DNA from: Dryocosmus kuriphilus
Lineage: Eukaryota; Arthropoda; Insecta; Hymenoptera; Cynipidae
Length of the DNA stretch: 64,000 bases
Assembly (NCBI GenBank): GCA_038277395.1
Contig: CM076191.1
Span: 24,896,983-24,960,982, forward strand
Direction: 5' to 3'
The first letter of the stretch is position 1; every line of letters begins with the position of its first letter. A program made the translations under genes and the position numbers. This document shows, piece after piece, positions 34,081-44,856 of the stretch. The notes under the pieces are model-generated. The model saw nothing but the letters and a program-made list of their open reading frames with translations. It ran no database searches and was not told where the DNA came from.

Positions 34081-34323
34081 AGCGCGTCATGTGAATTTTG
34101 TAAACGGGAGAATCATGAAATTGGTGATTGCGACAAGTTTAGAAGGGAACCTTTCAGAAGAAGGAGAGTAATAATAGGTAAAGCGGGTCTGTGCTACAAA
34201 TGTCTCAAACAAAATCATATCGCTAGAAATTGCACGAGAGCCGTCGAATGTGATGTTTGTCATAAAAGGCACCACACGGCTATGCACATTTCGAAGAACG
34301 AAATTCCCAATAGAAAATCCCAT
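34081..34323 (+). pseudogene. BEL/Pao nucleocapsid zinc knuckles
   Basis: Three consecutive Cys/His motifs are readable on the plus strand: CEFCKRENHEIGDC and CYKCLKQNHIARNC, both CX2CX4HX4C, then CDVCHKRHHTAMH, the CX2CX4HX3H variant common in this family. They bind the element's RNA during packaging. The segment is separated from the gag frame by a stop near 34030. Confidence 0.85.
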
Positions 34324-34419
34324 CGCGATGCTCGTCAAAGCAATGAACGTAGTAAAGAAGAGAAAGGCAGTCGGCCTGGGACTAATACAGATTGACTAGA
34401 AACGCGAAGAGGGCTGCTC

Positions 34420-34795
34420 AGATTCGCGTTTGTCAAAGTCCTTGGACCAAACGGTTCAGCGAACACGTTCGCGCTACAAGACGGGGGTTCCACCATTAGT
34501 TTAATCGACAGAAAAATTCGCGCGACAGTTAGGAATTAACGGGGAACATATTCAGGTGTCGGTAAAAGGGTTATGGGGAGACGCGGTCAGTGTAAAATGC
34601 GAGAAAGTCAGTTTTAATATCATTGGAACGCAAGAAATATGTAGAGTTGAGCATGCAATATCGATCAAAAATTTAGACTTGCCAAGTCAATCACTCTCTA
34701 GCGAAATTACAGAGCGGATTAATAATATTGAAAACGTGAAAATAAATCCGTATGTTAACGCACGTGCAGTCATTCTTCTCGGTCAAGATAATTGA
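34420..34795 (+). pseudogene. BEL/Pao aspartic protease region
   Basis: FALQDGGSTISLID near 34468-34509 corresponds to the retroviral-type active-site loop, where the usual order is D-S/T-G or DEGS. Here it reads DGGS. A frameshift follows, and 34556-34795 continues the domain (VSVKGLWGD to INPYVNARAVILLGQDN). It processed the polyprotein. It is broken. Confidence 0.75.
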
Positions 34796-34804
34796 AAATT
34801 AATT

Positions 34805-36466
34805 ATGACTTTAGAATCACGCCCTATAAAAAACAGCGGCCTCGTAATTTCGCGCGGAAAACTAGGCTGGGCTGTTCACGGCTATGAACAAAGAACTAAC
34901 AAACCTGAGTTTATAAATTTAAACGTAGAAAAAACGCACGACGAGGTCGACATAATATCATCAATGAATGAAACAGAAAAATTGAGACAACTAGAAGAAT
35001 TAATAAATAATTATATTAACCTCGAAAACCTAGGAGTTTCTAATACAAGAGTAAGAAGTCACAGACAAAGCCACGCGGAAAAGATTTTAATCGAAACAAC
35101 TCGAAAAGTAGGGAAAACATGGGAAACAGGTTTACTATGGAAAGATGAAAAAGCCCCGCAAGTAAACAGTAGAGCCACCGCGTTGAAAAGACTTAATTTG
35201 TTAGAGAAAAGGTTGAAAAAAGATCCCCGACTTGCAGATCTATACTATAAAGAATTTGATCGATTTATTTCAAATGGTTACGCGGTAAAAGTCGGTCCTG
35301 GAACTCAAAGAACGCGACTATGGTATATCCCTCATTTCGGTGTGCAAAATATAAATAAGCCCGGGAAGATTCGCCTTGTTTTAGACGCGGCAGCAAAAAC
35401 GTCTGGCATTAGTTTAAACGATCAATTGGATACGGGGCCTGACCTACTTCAATCACTTATCGGTATACTATTAAGATATCGTCAATTTGGAGTTGCTGCA
35501 ATAAGTGATATCAAAGATATGTTTTTGCGCGTCGGGGTGGTGGATAAGGATCGCGGCGCACAGCGAATCCTCTTTCGTAAAAATTTCGAGGGTAATGTCG
35601 ACGAGTATGAAATGAACGTGTTGATTTTTGGGTCTAAATGTTCCCCGTGCAGCGCGATTTTCGTGAAAAATAAAACCGCGGAGAAATTTAAAAACGTCAA
35701 GCCCGACGCAGTAAACAGCATCGTTAATAATTTTTACATGGACGATTTGTTGGTTAGTAAACGAACGGTTGAAGAAATGAAAGATTTGGTGCTTGATATA
35801 ATTTTGATCAATAGCACAGCTGGTTTTGAAATGCATGGATGGGCATTCAACGATCCACGAGCGGTAGAATACGTGAGCGAAGATAGGAAGTTAGATAGTG
35901 ACGCGGAAGCTAACTTATGCAACCAAGAAGACCGAATTCTTGGTTTATATTGGGATAGGAAAGCAGACACGTTAAGTTTTAATGTGGGCTTAAAGAAAAT
36001 TCATCCGGATTTATTGAGTGGTAAAAAGAAACCTACGAAACGCGAGGTTTTTTCTATCGTCATGTCAGTTTACGATCCCCTCGGAATTTTAGCTCCTTTC
36101 ATCCTTAACGCGAAAATATTATTGCAATACATTTGGCGCAGCGGAATTCAATGGGACAAGCCGATTCGCGACGAGGAATTTAAACCTTGGTTAGCTTGGT
36201 TGGATAACTTGCCAAAAATGAGAGACTGTAAAATTCCGCGAAGTTACATCCCGCGCGATGGAGAATATATAAACGTACAATTACATATTTTTTGCGATGC
36301 GAGTTTCGAAGCATATTCTACCGTCGCGTATTTAAGAACCGTGTCGAACGACGAAAAAATTTTTATTTCTCTTGTAATGTCAAAAACACGAGTGAAACCA
36401 ATAAAACCGATGACCATCCCGCGATTAGAATTACAAGCGGCCAAAACTCAAATATGTGAATGGTAG
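34805..36466 (+). pseudogene. BEL/Pao pol: reverse transcriptase and partial RNase H
   Basis: The longest open frame in the window (553 codons). Reverse transcriptase motifs run from about residue 140 (WYIPHFGVQN, VLDAAAKTSG) through SDIKDMFLRV to the catalytic YMDD at 35735-35746. The linker typical of Pao-type pol follows (TKREVFSIVMSVYDPLGILAPF, about 36035-36100). RNase H begins with HIFCDASFEAYSTVAYLR near 36285 and ends after IPRLELQAA. A full pol would continue for several hundred residues with RNase H and integrase. It would copy the element's RNA to DNA in the particle. The truncation makes it non-functional as an element. Confidence 0.92.
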
Positions 36467-36671
36467 CTTTATACATTAAGAGAGAATAAAAAAAAATAAA
36501 AATCATGTATTGTGTGTGTTAAAATTGGATAAATAGAAGTTTAACCAAATTGTGTCTTTTTCATTTACTAGGTTAAGGGTTTGCATGTAAGTAAAAAACA
36601 ACCTATATATATGTTTGAAATTGTACAATTTTATTTTAAAAAACACTTAATATTAATACATTGCGAGAGAC

Positions 36672-36939
36672 TTATAAAGTAGACTTATCTATCCAACTAT
36701 TGTGAGAGTCATCAAATCCTAACCATTTTACAAATAGCTTATTTCCACGTTTCTTGAGTATTTTTTCAACAAGATAAATATCTGGATGTCTAACTTTAGC
36801 AAGTTCATGTTCATAGAAGCTACCTAAAATAGGTTTATCCTGATAATCCTTGAGCAAATACGTCACTGGCTCAGTATTCTTAATGGCACTTATGGTAAAT
36901 ATTTCAGTGCTCCAATTTGGTGTATAGCCTTTCTCAAAC
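36672..36939 (-). pseudogene. Polinton/Maverick-type integrase, C-terminal end with chromodomain
   Basis: On the minus strand, downstream of the assembly gap, about 88 codons remain. The reading FEKGYTPNWSTEIFTI and LKDYQDKPILGSFYEHEL is the SH3-like tail seen after the integrase core of Polinton-like elements. YLVEKILKKRGNKLFVKWLG to SWIDKSTL is chromodomain-like, which may guide integration to modified chromatin. The catalytic core would lie within or beyond the Ns. No other Polinton gene (DNA polymerase, packaging ATPase, capsid) is seen, so it may be a fragment or hidden by the gap. Confidence 0.65.
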
Positions 36940-37439
36940 NNNNNNNNNNNNNNNNNNNNNNNNNNNNNNNNNNNNNNNNNNNNNNNNNNNNNNNNNNNNN
37001 NNNNNNNNNNNNNNNNNNNNNNNNNNNNNNNNNNNNNNNNNNNNNNNNNNNNNNNNNNNNNNNNNNNNNNNNNNNNNNNNNNNNNNNNNNNNNNNNNNNN
37101 NNNNNNNNNNNNNNNNNNNNNNNNNNNNNNNNNNNNNNNNNNNNNNNNNNNNNNNNNNNNNNNNNNNNNNNNNNNNNNNNNNNNNNNNNNNNNNNNNNNN
37201 NNNNNNNNNNNNNNNNNNNNNNNNNNNNNNNNNNNNNNNNNNNNNNNNNNNNNNNNNNNNNNNNNNNNNNNNNNNNNNNNNNNNNNNNNNNNNNNNNNNN
37301 NNNNNNNNNNNNNNNNNNNNNNNNNNNNNNNNNNNNNNNNNNNNNNNNNNNNNNNNNNNNNNNNNNNNNNNNNNNNNNNNNNNNNNNNNNNNNNNNNNNN
37401 NNNNNNNNNNNNNNNNNNNNNNNNNNNNNNNNNNNNNNN
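36940..37439. other. assembly gap (500 N)
   Basis: Exactly 500 N, a common placeholder for a gap of unknown size. The ORFs crossing it are artefacts. Confidence 0.99.
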
Positions 37440-38010
37440 CAATTGGAATTTAGCAAAATAAATTCTCCTTTATTTCCGTATAGAACTTTACGAGAATCAG
37501 TAAACTTCAATAATTAACTGATCTTTCAATTCAATTTGAATTTCCTCTGTTGAATTTTCTTTGAATTCGTGGAAATTTAGATTGAAATCAGTTGAATTCC
37601 GTGAAGCTAATGAATCTAAGCTTAGTTGAATTCTCTTGAATTAAATTAAAATCAGATAAATTGACATTTGCCTATTTTTATAATTCACTTGAATTCTGTT
37701 CAATTGATTTTTCATTAAAATTGGCTTCCTTTTCACTGATCTTAATATCTTTTAAGTTCACTAAAATTCCCTATTAATTCAGTTTGAATTATGAAATACA
37801 TTCTCCTTAAACTTTTTTAAATTCAGTAAAATGAGTTATTCTTGATATAAATTAAATTTACAAGATACACTTGGATTTCAGTGAAATTCACATTGAGCTT
37901 AGTTAAATTTCCTTTTAATTTACTTGAATTCGATTCAAATAAATAAATGTGTTCCTCAAAATTTAAAGTGGTAAATCTCTCAATTAAACCAGTAGTATTG
38001 TCACCAGATA
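37440..38010. repeat. degenerate TTGAATTC-rich block after the gap
   Basis: 37505-37940 is made of imperfect TTGAATT/GAATTC words without a firm period, like 29390-29710. No gene. The minus-strand stretch 37440-37510 is not recognisable as integrase. Confidence 0.45.
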
Positions 38011-38019
38011 CTTTAAAAT

Positions 38020-39708
38020 AGGTATGTTAAGCTGGCACAACACTATTGAGGTATAGAGATGTAACCTATTTCATAATTTAGGTATCATTTAGGGCTAATT
38101 TGGGCCCCTATTTCCAAATTTAGGGCTCTATTATTTTTTGAAAAAAACCGTGTTTGCGCCAGCTTAACGTTAAGCTGGCCGAACATTGCTGTAAAACGTA
38201 CTAAAAATGATTTTACAGAAAATTCACCTCATACAATAATAATTTAAGATAGGGCTCATTTAGGGCTCTGGGAATATAATAATCAAAAGTTTAAAAAAAT
38301 GTTTAAACAATTTTTGTTTAAACAATCCAACTAAAAATAAATTAAACATATTTATTTTCTTACCCTACGTTAAGCCTCATTTAGGGCTCCCCGAAAATGA
38401 TATTTAAACATTAAAAAAAATTGTTTAAACAATCATTGTTTAAATAATTTTACCAAAAAAAATTTCTTTTTTTTTCATTTCCCTTACACAATTTCAGGTT
38501 CATTTAAGGCTCCTAAATTATCGTCGACCGAAAGTCGTGCGATGTTTCCTTTGCCCTTTTTTTTTTTGTTATATATGGTGTTGTGCCACCTTAACGTTAT
38601 AAAAAATACCTGAATAAAGTCACAAAACCCATTTTTTCCACTCGTCTATTTTAGGGCTCATTAAGGACTAATTTGGGCCCGTAGTCTCAAATTTAGGGCT
38701 CCAATATTTTTTTGTTTTAATAGTGTTTGCACTGGCTTGACGTTAAGCTGGCCGAACATTGCTGTAAAACGTATTAAAAATGATTTTACAGAAAATTCAC
38801 CTCATACAATAATTTAGGGCTTATTTAGGGCTCTGGGAATATAATAATAAAACATTTTTTTAAATGTTTAAACAATTTTTGTTTAAACAATCCAACTAAA
38901 AATAAACTAAACATATTTATTTTCTTACCCTACGTTAAGGCTCATTTAGGGCTCCCAGAAAATGATATTTAAACATTTAAAAAAATTGTTAAAACAATTT
39001 TTTAAATGTTTAAATATCATATTCGGGGAGCAATAAATGAGCCCTAAATTATTGCATGAGGTGCATTTTCTGTAAAATCATTTTTAGTACGTTTTACAGC
39101 AATGTTCGGCCAGCTTAACGTCAAGCTAGTGCAAACACTATTTAAACAAAAAAATATTGGAGCCTTAAATTTGAGACTACGGGCCCAAATTAGTCCTTAA
39201 TGAGCCCCAAAATATACGAGTGGAAACAATGGGTCTTGTGACTACTCAGGTATTTTTTATAACGTTAAGGTGGCACAACACCATATATAAGGAAAAAAAA
39301 AGGGCAAATGAAACATCGCACGACTTTCGGTCGACGATAATTTAGGAGCTTTAAATGAGCCTGAAATTGTGCAAGGGAAATGAAAAAAAAAAGAAATTTT
39401 TTTGGTTAAATTGTTTAAACAATAATTGTTTAAACAGTTTTTTAAATGTTTAAATATAATATTCGGGGAGCACTAAATGAGCCCTAAATTATTGTATGAG
39501 GTGAATTTTCTGTAAAATCATTTTTAGTACGTTTTACAGCAATGTTCGGCCAGCTTAACGTTAAGCTGGCGCAAACACGGTTTTTTTCAAAAAATAATAG
39601 AGGCCTAAATTTGGGAATAGGGGCCCAAATTAGCCCTAAATGAGCCCTAAATTATGAAATAGGTTATATCTCTATACCTCAATAGTGTTGTGCCAGCTTA
39701 ACATACCT
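38020..39708. mobile_element. foldback element with 9 bp target-site duplication
   Basis: The element is 1689 bp. It starts AGGTATGTTAAGCTGGC and ends with the exact complement at 39692-39708. Both sides carry CTTTAAAAT (38011-38019 and 39709-39717), a 9 bp target-site duplication. Both halves are reverse complements over almost their whole length, folding near 38985. Each arm holds two tandem copies of a unit with GTTAAGCTGGCCGAACATTGC and CATTTAGGGCTC. The left arm has one extra segment. Foldback elements of Drosophila have long, internally repetitive inverted repeats and 9 bp duplications and are linked to Mutator-like transposases; that relationship is an inference here. No transposase is encoded. 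Confidence 0.92.
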
Positions 39709-39717
39709 CTTTAAAAT

Positions 39718-41270
39718 TTGAACTGACGACAAAAAAAACCTATAAAAAATAAATATTTCATAATTTTTACAGACTTTTAGTAATAAAATAAATTTAGAGT
39801 CCCACGTAATTGGCAAAAGATAGATAGCTCCACTGATCAGGATGTGAAAGCAAGGAATTTATTTGATTTATCTTCCGAGTTTCACCTTTACGCACAGTAG
39901 TAATGCCGAATTTCATTTGCTGTAAATAACATCCTTTAAACGGAAATCGGCCAAATGCAGTCTCGTGCAACAAAATTCAATATGCAAATAAATTTTTCAA
40001 ACTTGATGCAAATCAATTTGTTACTCTCATGTAAATAAATTATTCATTTCTGATAAAAGAAATCTAGAATAAGTTTTTAAACTTAAATTCATTCAATTTA
40101 AATTTATATACATTTTTTTCAAATCAGTCCTTCTCATCTATATTCTCTTTTTTTTTTAGTAGCAATGAGACTGGTTCCAGGAAAACAGCTCATGTTTAAT
40201 GTTTATGGAAAATGCGTTTCCCGCACAAAATAACCATTTTCGGAATGTGCCGACGATTTATTGCGTTGATTCGGAATAGATATTATGGGATTGCATTCCT
40301 CATTTCATGGAGAGAGTGTAAAACAAAAAAGAGTGATCTTTAAATAAAATCTGCGTAATGGTTATTGTGAGCTTTCTATTTACAATATTTACATAAAGTT
40401 CATATTTTCATTGTACTCAGAATCACATTTTAGTGGGATTAATACCTGATGCATTGATTCGATTTAAAAGATGTGAAACATCGATTTTTATCAATTATTA
40501 TTATTATTATTTATCGGTTTTCATTTTCAAAAAATTATTGTCCAGTATTTAAATTTTAAAACTCTTGAACGGTAAAATATGTAAATAAAATTTTTCAAAT
40601 ATTATTAGATTAAAAACATATTGACGAAAATTGTGAATTTAAGTAAATGTTGTGACAGTGGAGAAATACGTGTGAGCATTCCCCTGTAATTGTGTGGTTA
40701 TGAAGAACGAGAAAAGATCTGCTGAGGCCTTAGTAATCAATCATTTAATATATTATAATAAGAGTCGTTAATACGAAATATTATGAATCTGCAATTCCAA
40801 GAATTAGCACTGCGACAAAATGATATTATATTTACTAAATTAAAAAAAAATAATTTGAATAAACAACTTAGTTGAACATCAACCTGAAAAACTTAGTTCA
40901 GAAATTGATATTGTCAATATGAACGCGATGGAAACCTGAGACCTATAGCAAATTTCGAAATCATAATTCTCGATTTTTCATACATAGTTTCGTTTGAGTT
41001 CTTCTCGAGCGTTTCCTAAGTTTCCCGATCGAGCTGGATGTACCGAGCCGAACGTCAGACGGCCATAGTCCGATTCCAGTTCCCACGTGTTCGCAATACA
41101 GAATAGTGCGAAAAGTGCAAGAACAAATGATTATTTTGAAGACTGACACATTCGTACTACGTAAAAAAATGTCCAGAGCAAAAATTTCAGGCAACACGGG
41201 ACTTATATATTTTTTTATTCGACTCTGGATTTTCGAGCGACAGCGTTTTACCGACATGTTCGAAAAAGAT
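39718..41270. other. AT-rich DNA, no supported gene
   Basis: No gene. The ORFs at 40961-41257 (-) and 41106-41330 (+) overlap and have no known domain. Confidence 0.5.
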
Positions 41271-41279
41271 TACATAAGT

Positions 41280-41450
41280 AGGGTTAGCCATGCGGTTTCG
41301 TTGTTACGGATAAAATGCTGTACGGCATAGGCATAAGTTAGGCAGTTCGATGGTTCGAATCTCCAGCGTTTCCGATTTTTCATAGCGTTTAAGGATGCGA
41401 TTACATGTGTAGTGTACAATTTATGTATAATAATAATAAAACTTGTAGGC
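41280..41450 (+). mobile_element. tRNA-derived SINE (family 2), diverged
   Basis: A B-box-like GGTTCGAATCTCCAGCG near 41354 and the tail TTCATAGCGTTTAAGGATGCGATTAC match the SINE at 18707-18872. The A-box part is damaged (TTAGCCATGCGG). It directly precedes a gypsy fragment. Confidence 0.55.
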
Positions 41451-41519
41451 TTATTTTATTTAAACAATTGTAAAGTATCGAATAATCGATTCCGTATACA
41501 GCGTTTATATTACCTTTTG

Positions 41520-42094
41520 GTACCTTTGAGTACACAGATACCTCATTTGGTCTCAAAACAGGTCCACCTAATTTTCAGCGATTTATTAATACCTTTTTTG
41601 CAAATCTGATTAAATAAAATAATGTGCTTGCTTATGCCGATGATATTTTAATAGCGACCGAGACTTTGGAGCAGCACTTTAAAGTGTTAGAACAAGTATT
41701 TAAATTACTAGTTGCTAATAAGTTGGAATTAAGACTCGATAAGTGCAAATTCCTTCAGACTGAAATTAAGTATCTTGATTATTGTGTGACAGAAAAGAGC
41801 ATAAGTCCGACAAGTCGAGGAATTGAAGCCGTGTTGAATTATCCGCAACCTAAAAATACGCGTGAACTTCAGGGTTTTCTGGGTCTGTGTTCGGTTCTTG
41901 CTAAGTCGCTTTATGATTTATTGAAAGACGGTGCAATATTCAAGTTCGGAAAAGAGGAAATGCACGTATTTGAATCATTAAAACAAAAAATGGTTGAGGT
42001 ACCTGTATTAAGTTTTTACAATCCTCAAAGTGAGACCGAATTGCAGTGTGATGCAAGAAAATTAGGATTCGGAGCAGTGTTGCTCCAAAGATAA
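41520..42094 (+). pseudogene. gypsy reverse transcriptase and RNase H remnant
   Basis: SFGLKTGPPNFQRFINT lies at about 41545-41595, before a stop. From 41624 the frame reads LAYADDILIATETLEQHF with the catalytic YADD, then YPQPKNTRELQGFLGLCS, the usual end of reverse transcriptase. SETELQCDARKLGFGAVL opens RNase H. Further RNase H text (IIADYNSLRLTLYKKDINPKIARW) is in another frame at 42245-42330. It copied the element's RNA; it is broken. Confidence 0.85.
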
Positions 42095-42669
42095 TCGGAT
42101 TCCAACTTTCTTCCGGTTTTTTATTTCTCAAAAAGAACTACAGAGGTCGAGAGCAAGTACCACAGTTTCGAGCTCGAAACCTTAGCGATTGTAATATTAT
42201 GCTCTTCGACGCTTTCGTATCTATTTGCAAGGTATACACTTTAAAATTATCGCCGACTATAACTCGTTAAGATTAACGCTATATAAAAAAGATATTAATC
42301 CAAAAATCGCTCGATGGTTTCATGAATTAGACATTTACAAAAAATCTATTGAACACAGAGCAGGAGAAAAAAATGAAACATGTAGATGCTTTGAGTCGCA
42401 TAAATTCAGTAATGGTAATCGAGGAAAATAGCTTCGAAGCAAATCTAATTGTCAGCCAAAACTATGCGATCTACAAATATGCGAAGCGCGCAATAAACTC
42501 CTAAAAGCGGAAGATCGTTTATATGAGATGAAAAACGGAGTGATCTACCGTAAGCGTGGTGAGAAAATATTGTTTTACGTACCGGAGAAAATGAAAAACC
42601 ACATTATGCGAAAATACCACAACGAATAAGGACATTTAGGCAAGGTTTCCTCAATCCTATACCAAAAGG

Positions 42670-43525
42670 TAATCTTGCGTTTCCGACTTTCCACATCGAT
42701 CATTTTAGTCCAATTGATAGACGCTTTACGGCGAAGTTTTACGAAATTCACAAATTATATCCGGTTAAGTCTACCGACTCGAAAGAAGCGATAATCCGTT
42801 TAACTGCGAACTATTTCGACACTGTAGTAGATCGAACGTCATTATAAGCGACAGAGGTACTTGCTTCATATCCGAGGAATTTGAATCCTTTATGAGTGAA
42901 TGTAATATCGAGCAGATCAAGGTCGCCACAGCGTCTCCGAAAGCTAATGGCCAGATAGAACGGGTTAATAGTGTACTAGGGCCTATGTTGGCAAAACTTA
43001 CAGAACCTGTGATAGGAAAATACTGGTACAAACTAATGTCAGAGGCCAAGTTTACTCTGAATAAACCATTCACAAAGCTACAGGTGAAACGCCAAGCAAG
43101 ATACTTTTTGGAGTGAATCAGAAAGGTAAAATTGTTGATGCACTTGGTGAGTACTCACAGCAAGCTACGTCCGAAGAAGAAATTCGCGATTTAGAAGAGC
43201 TTAGACTAAAAGCGAAGAGCGAAAGATAAGATAGAAAAGCTACAGAAATACTACGAGTAAAACTCATTTTGACGAAAAACAAAAAGAAGTTTATAAATAC
43301 AGCGAAGGAGAGTATGTTGTAATAATTAACTGCGATTCGACTCCTGGTGCTTCTAAGAAAATGATCCCTCGTTGGAAAGGTCCCTATGAAATTGTAAAAG
43401 TGTCGCGGTATAATCGTTATGTAATAAAGGACATCAAAAACTTTCAGGTCACACACAGACCTTACATTGGAACCTGAAAATTGGAAATTGGATCTGGAAA
43501 GCATATCATTTGAAGCCATGGTGTC
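42670..43525 (+). pseudogene. gypsy integrase remnant with GPY/F domain
   Basis: Integrase core text (FHIDHFSPIDRRF, then ISDRGTCFISEEFESFM near 42850-42900, and ATASPKANGQIERVNSVL near 42930) carries the two Asp-type motifs and the Glu in GQIERVN. The C-terminal GPY/F motif is near 43372 (RWKGPYEIVKVSRYNRYVIKDI). At least four frame changes separate these pieces. It would have inserted the DNA copy into the genome. Confidence 0.85.
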
Positions 43526-43594
43526 CGAACTAATCTCACTATGTATTTTATATTTCGTTACATGTTATTTTTGTTTAATTTGAGGACGAACTAA

Positions 43595-44494
43595 TGTCAA
43601 GGTGACCGAACTGTAGGTGTATTTTATTTAAGTAATAATTATAGAGTTTGCGAATACCAGTGCGCCCTATGGAGAGTGGAGCGAAAAACATTAGTGTATT
43701 TTATTTACTGGGTTAAACATCCCTCAGAAAATATTTGTGCCCATATTACTATATATAAATGTACGACTGTCCGAAATGTGTATCATCTGAAGATCAAACT
43801 TAGGTTGGAGTGAAACATTTTTCATAATTATAGTGGTTTTCAGATTCTCATATTCTTTATACGGCAAGTTGAAAAGATTTTTTTAGTCTTTCGAATAAAA
43901 TGCATTAAATATCAGTTTTGCCGATTGGAAACCACTATATTAATTTTTGCAGCGTACACCCTGTTTTACCTACTCTGAAACGATATTATACTAAATTTTA
44001 ATTCATTCTTATAATGTATTCTAACGAAAATATATATATAATATATATATCTGAGTGAAAAAAGGGCTTGCAGTAACCTTTCATTGAAATCATAAGTATC
44101 CCCTGTGTTAGAATTGCACTTTCTGCGATAGGAATAATCAGTTAAGTCTTCTTTTTTCCACAGTCATGTTTGCACACCTATTAAAGCCACAATTCAGAAT
44201 GAGCACCTCTGATTAGAAAGCAGAGGGTGTGGCTTGACGACAATACTGTCTGGCTGTTAACATCTCGGCTCACCCTCTCGAGAATCCCCTTCTGGGTACT
44301 TTCCTTTATAACGTAACGATCCCCCATCACATCTCCCTCCCCAACATCTTATTCCATTTTCACCATCAACCCTTTCTTCTCACTGGTGCATCACGTTCTC
44401 ACCTTCACTCAGTTACTCGTGTTACGACCCATTTTTCAAAAACTACCTTCATATTATAGGGTTCGAGGTACCTAATAAAAGTCTTCAATCTTCA
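43595..44494 (+). mobile_element. probable 3' LTR of the gypsy element
   Basis: After the integrase tail and a GAGGACGAACTAA stretch, TGTCAAGGTGACCGAACTG looks like the start of a gypsy LTR. A CTAATAAAAGTC signal lies near 44471 and a CA end near 44494. Start and end are inferred, since no 5' LTR remains for comparison. Confidence 0.45.
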
Positions 44495-44585
44495 TCCCGG
44501 GGAAGAGGCCTCATGTCGAGGGGCCAATTGTTTGGGAGGTCATTGGTCGACTTTGAGAGACTTGAAAAAGGAGTTAGCGATCTCC
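44495..44585 (+). repeat. SINE family 1 body fragment
   Basis: GGGGAAGAGGCCTCATGTCGAGGGGC and GGTCATTGGTCGACTTTGAG closely match the body of the SINE at 57455-57768. The tRNA-like head is absent. It abuts the presumed LTR end. Confidence 0.65.
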
Positions 44586-44856
44586 GTACGAAAGTGGCTC
44601 CAGGTCGACACAAACACACACAACACTTACACAAAGCCAAAAGTGCGGCTGCGGCTTTTCCTATAGAATTGACTAAAGGCCCCTTCCTTATGAAAAGAGG
44701 CTATGAGGTATTTTCCTATGGAGGGACGCTATGAAGCATTTCCTTATGGGAAGAGGCAGATCATGCCAAGGCTCAATAGGGAGACGCAATGAGATTACCC
44801 AAACATCAGAGGATCCTCTGGGTATCAAACCCCCAAAAACATAACTAATAAAAAAA
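44586..44856. other. unclassified spacer
   Basis: Short repeats such as CTATGA(G/A)G(T/C)ATTT(T/-)CCTATGG near 44700-44750. No gene. Confidence 0.4.

Larger units (their letters stand above)
32664..36466 (+). mobile_element. BEL/Pao LTR retrotransposon, decayed and 3'-truncated
   Basis: Gag, zinc knuckles, protease, reverse transcriptase and the start of RNase H follow in BEL/Pao order. TGGTGCCCCGGGTGAGG at 32664-32680 is placed as a tRNA primer-binding site would be. Similarity stops at about 36466, within RNase H, so the rest of RNase H, integrase and the 3' LTR are missing. The coding region has several frameshifts and stops. A Polinton-type integrase end lies just beyond the break on the other strand. 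Confidence 0.9.
41500..43525 (+). mobile_element. Ty3/gypsy retrotransposon pol, decayed
   Basis: The order is reverse transcriptase, RNase H, integrase core, then GPY/F domain, which defines Ty3/gypsy. Gag, protease and the first half of reverse transcriptase are absent upstream. Many frameshifts break the frame. Confidence 0.88.

Noticed and set aside
36672..37510. Long ORFs of 178-256 codons across the gap
   Set aside because: Most of their length is N. Only the integrase tail at 36672-36939 carries sequence evidence.
38100..39650. TTTAGGG words resembling telomeric repeats
   Set aside because: They are spaced within TTTAGGGCTC units of the foldback element and are not tandem telomere repeats.
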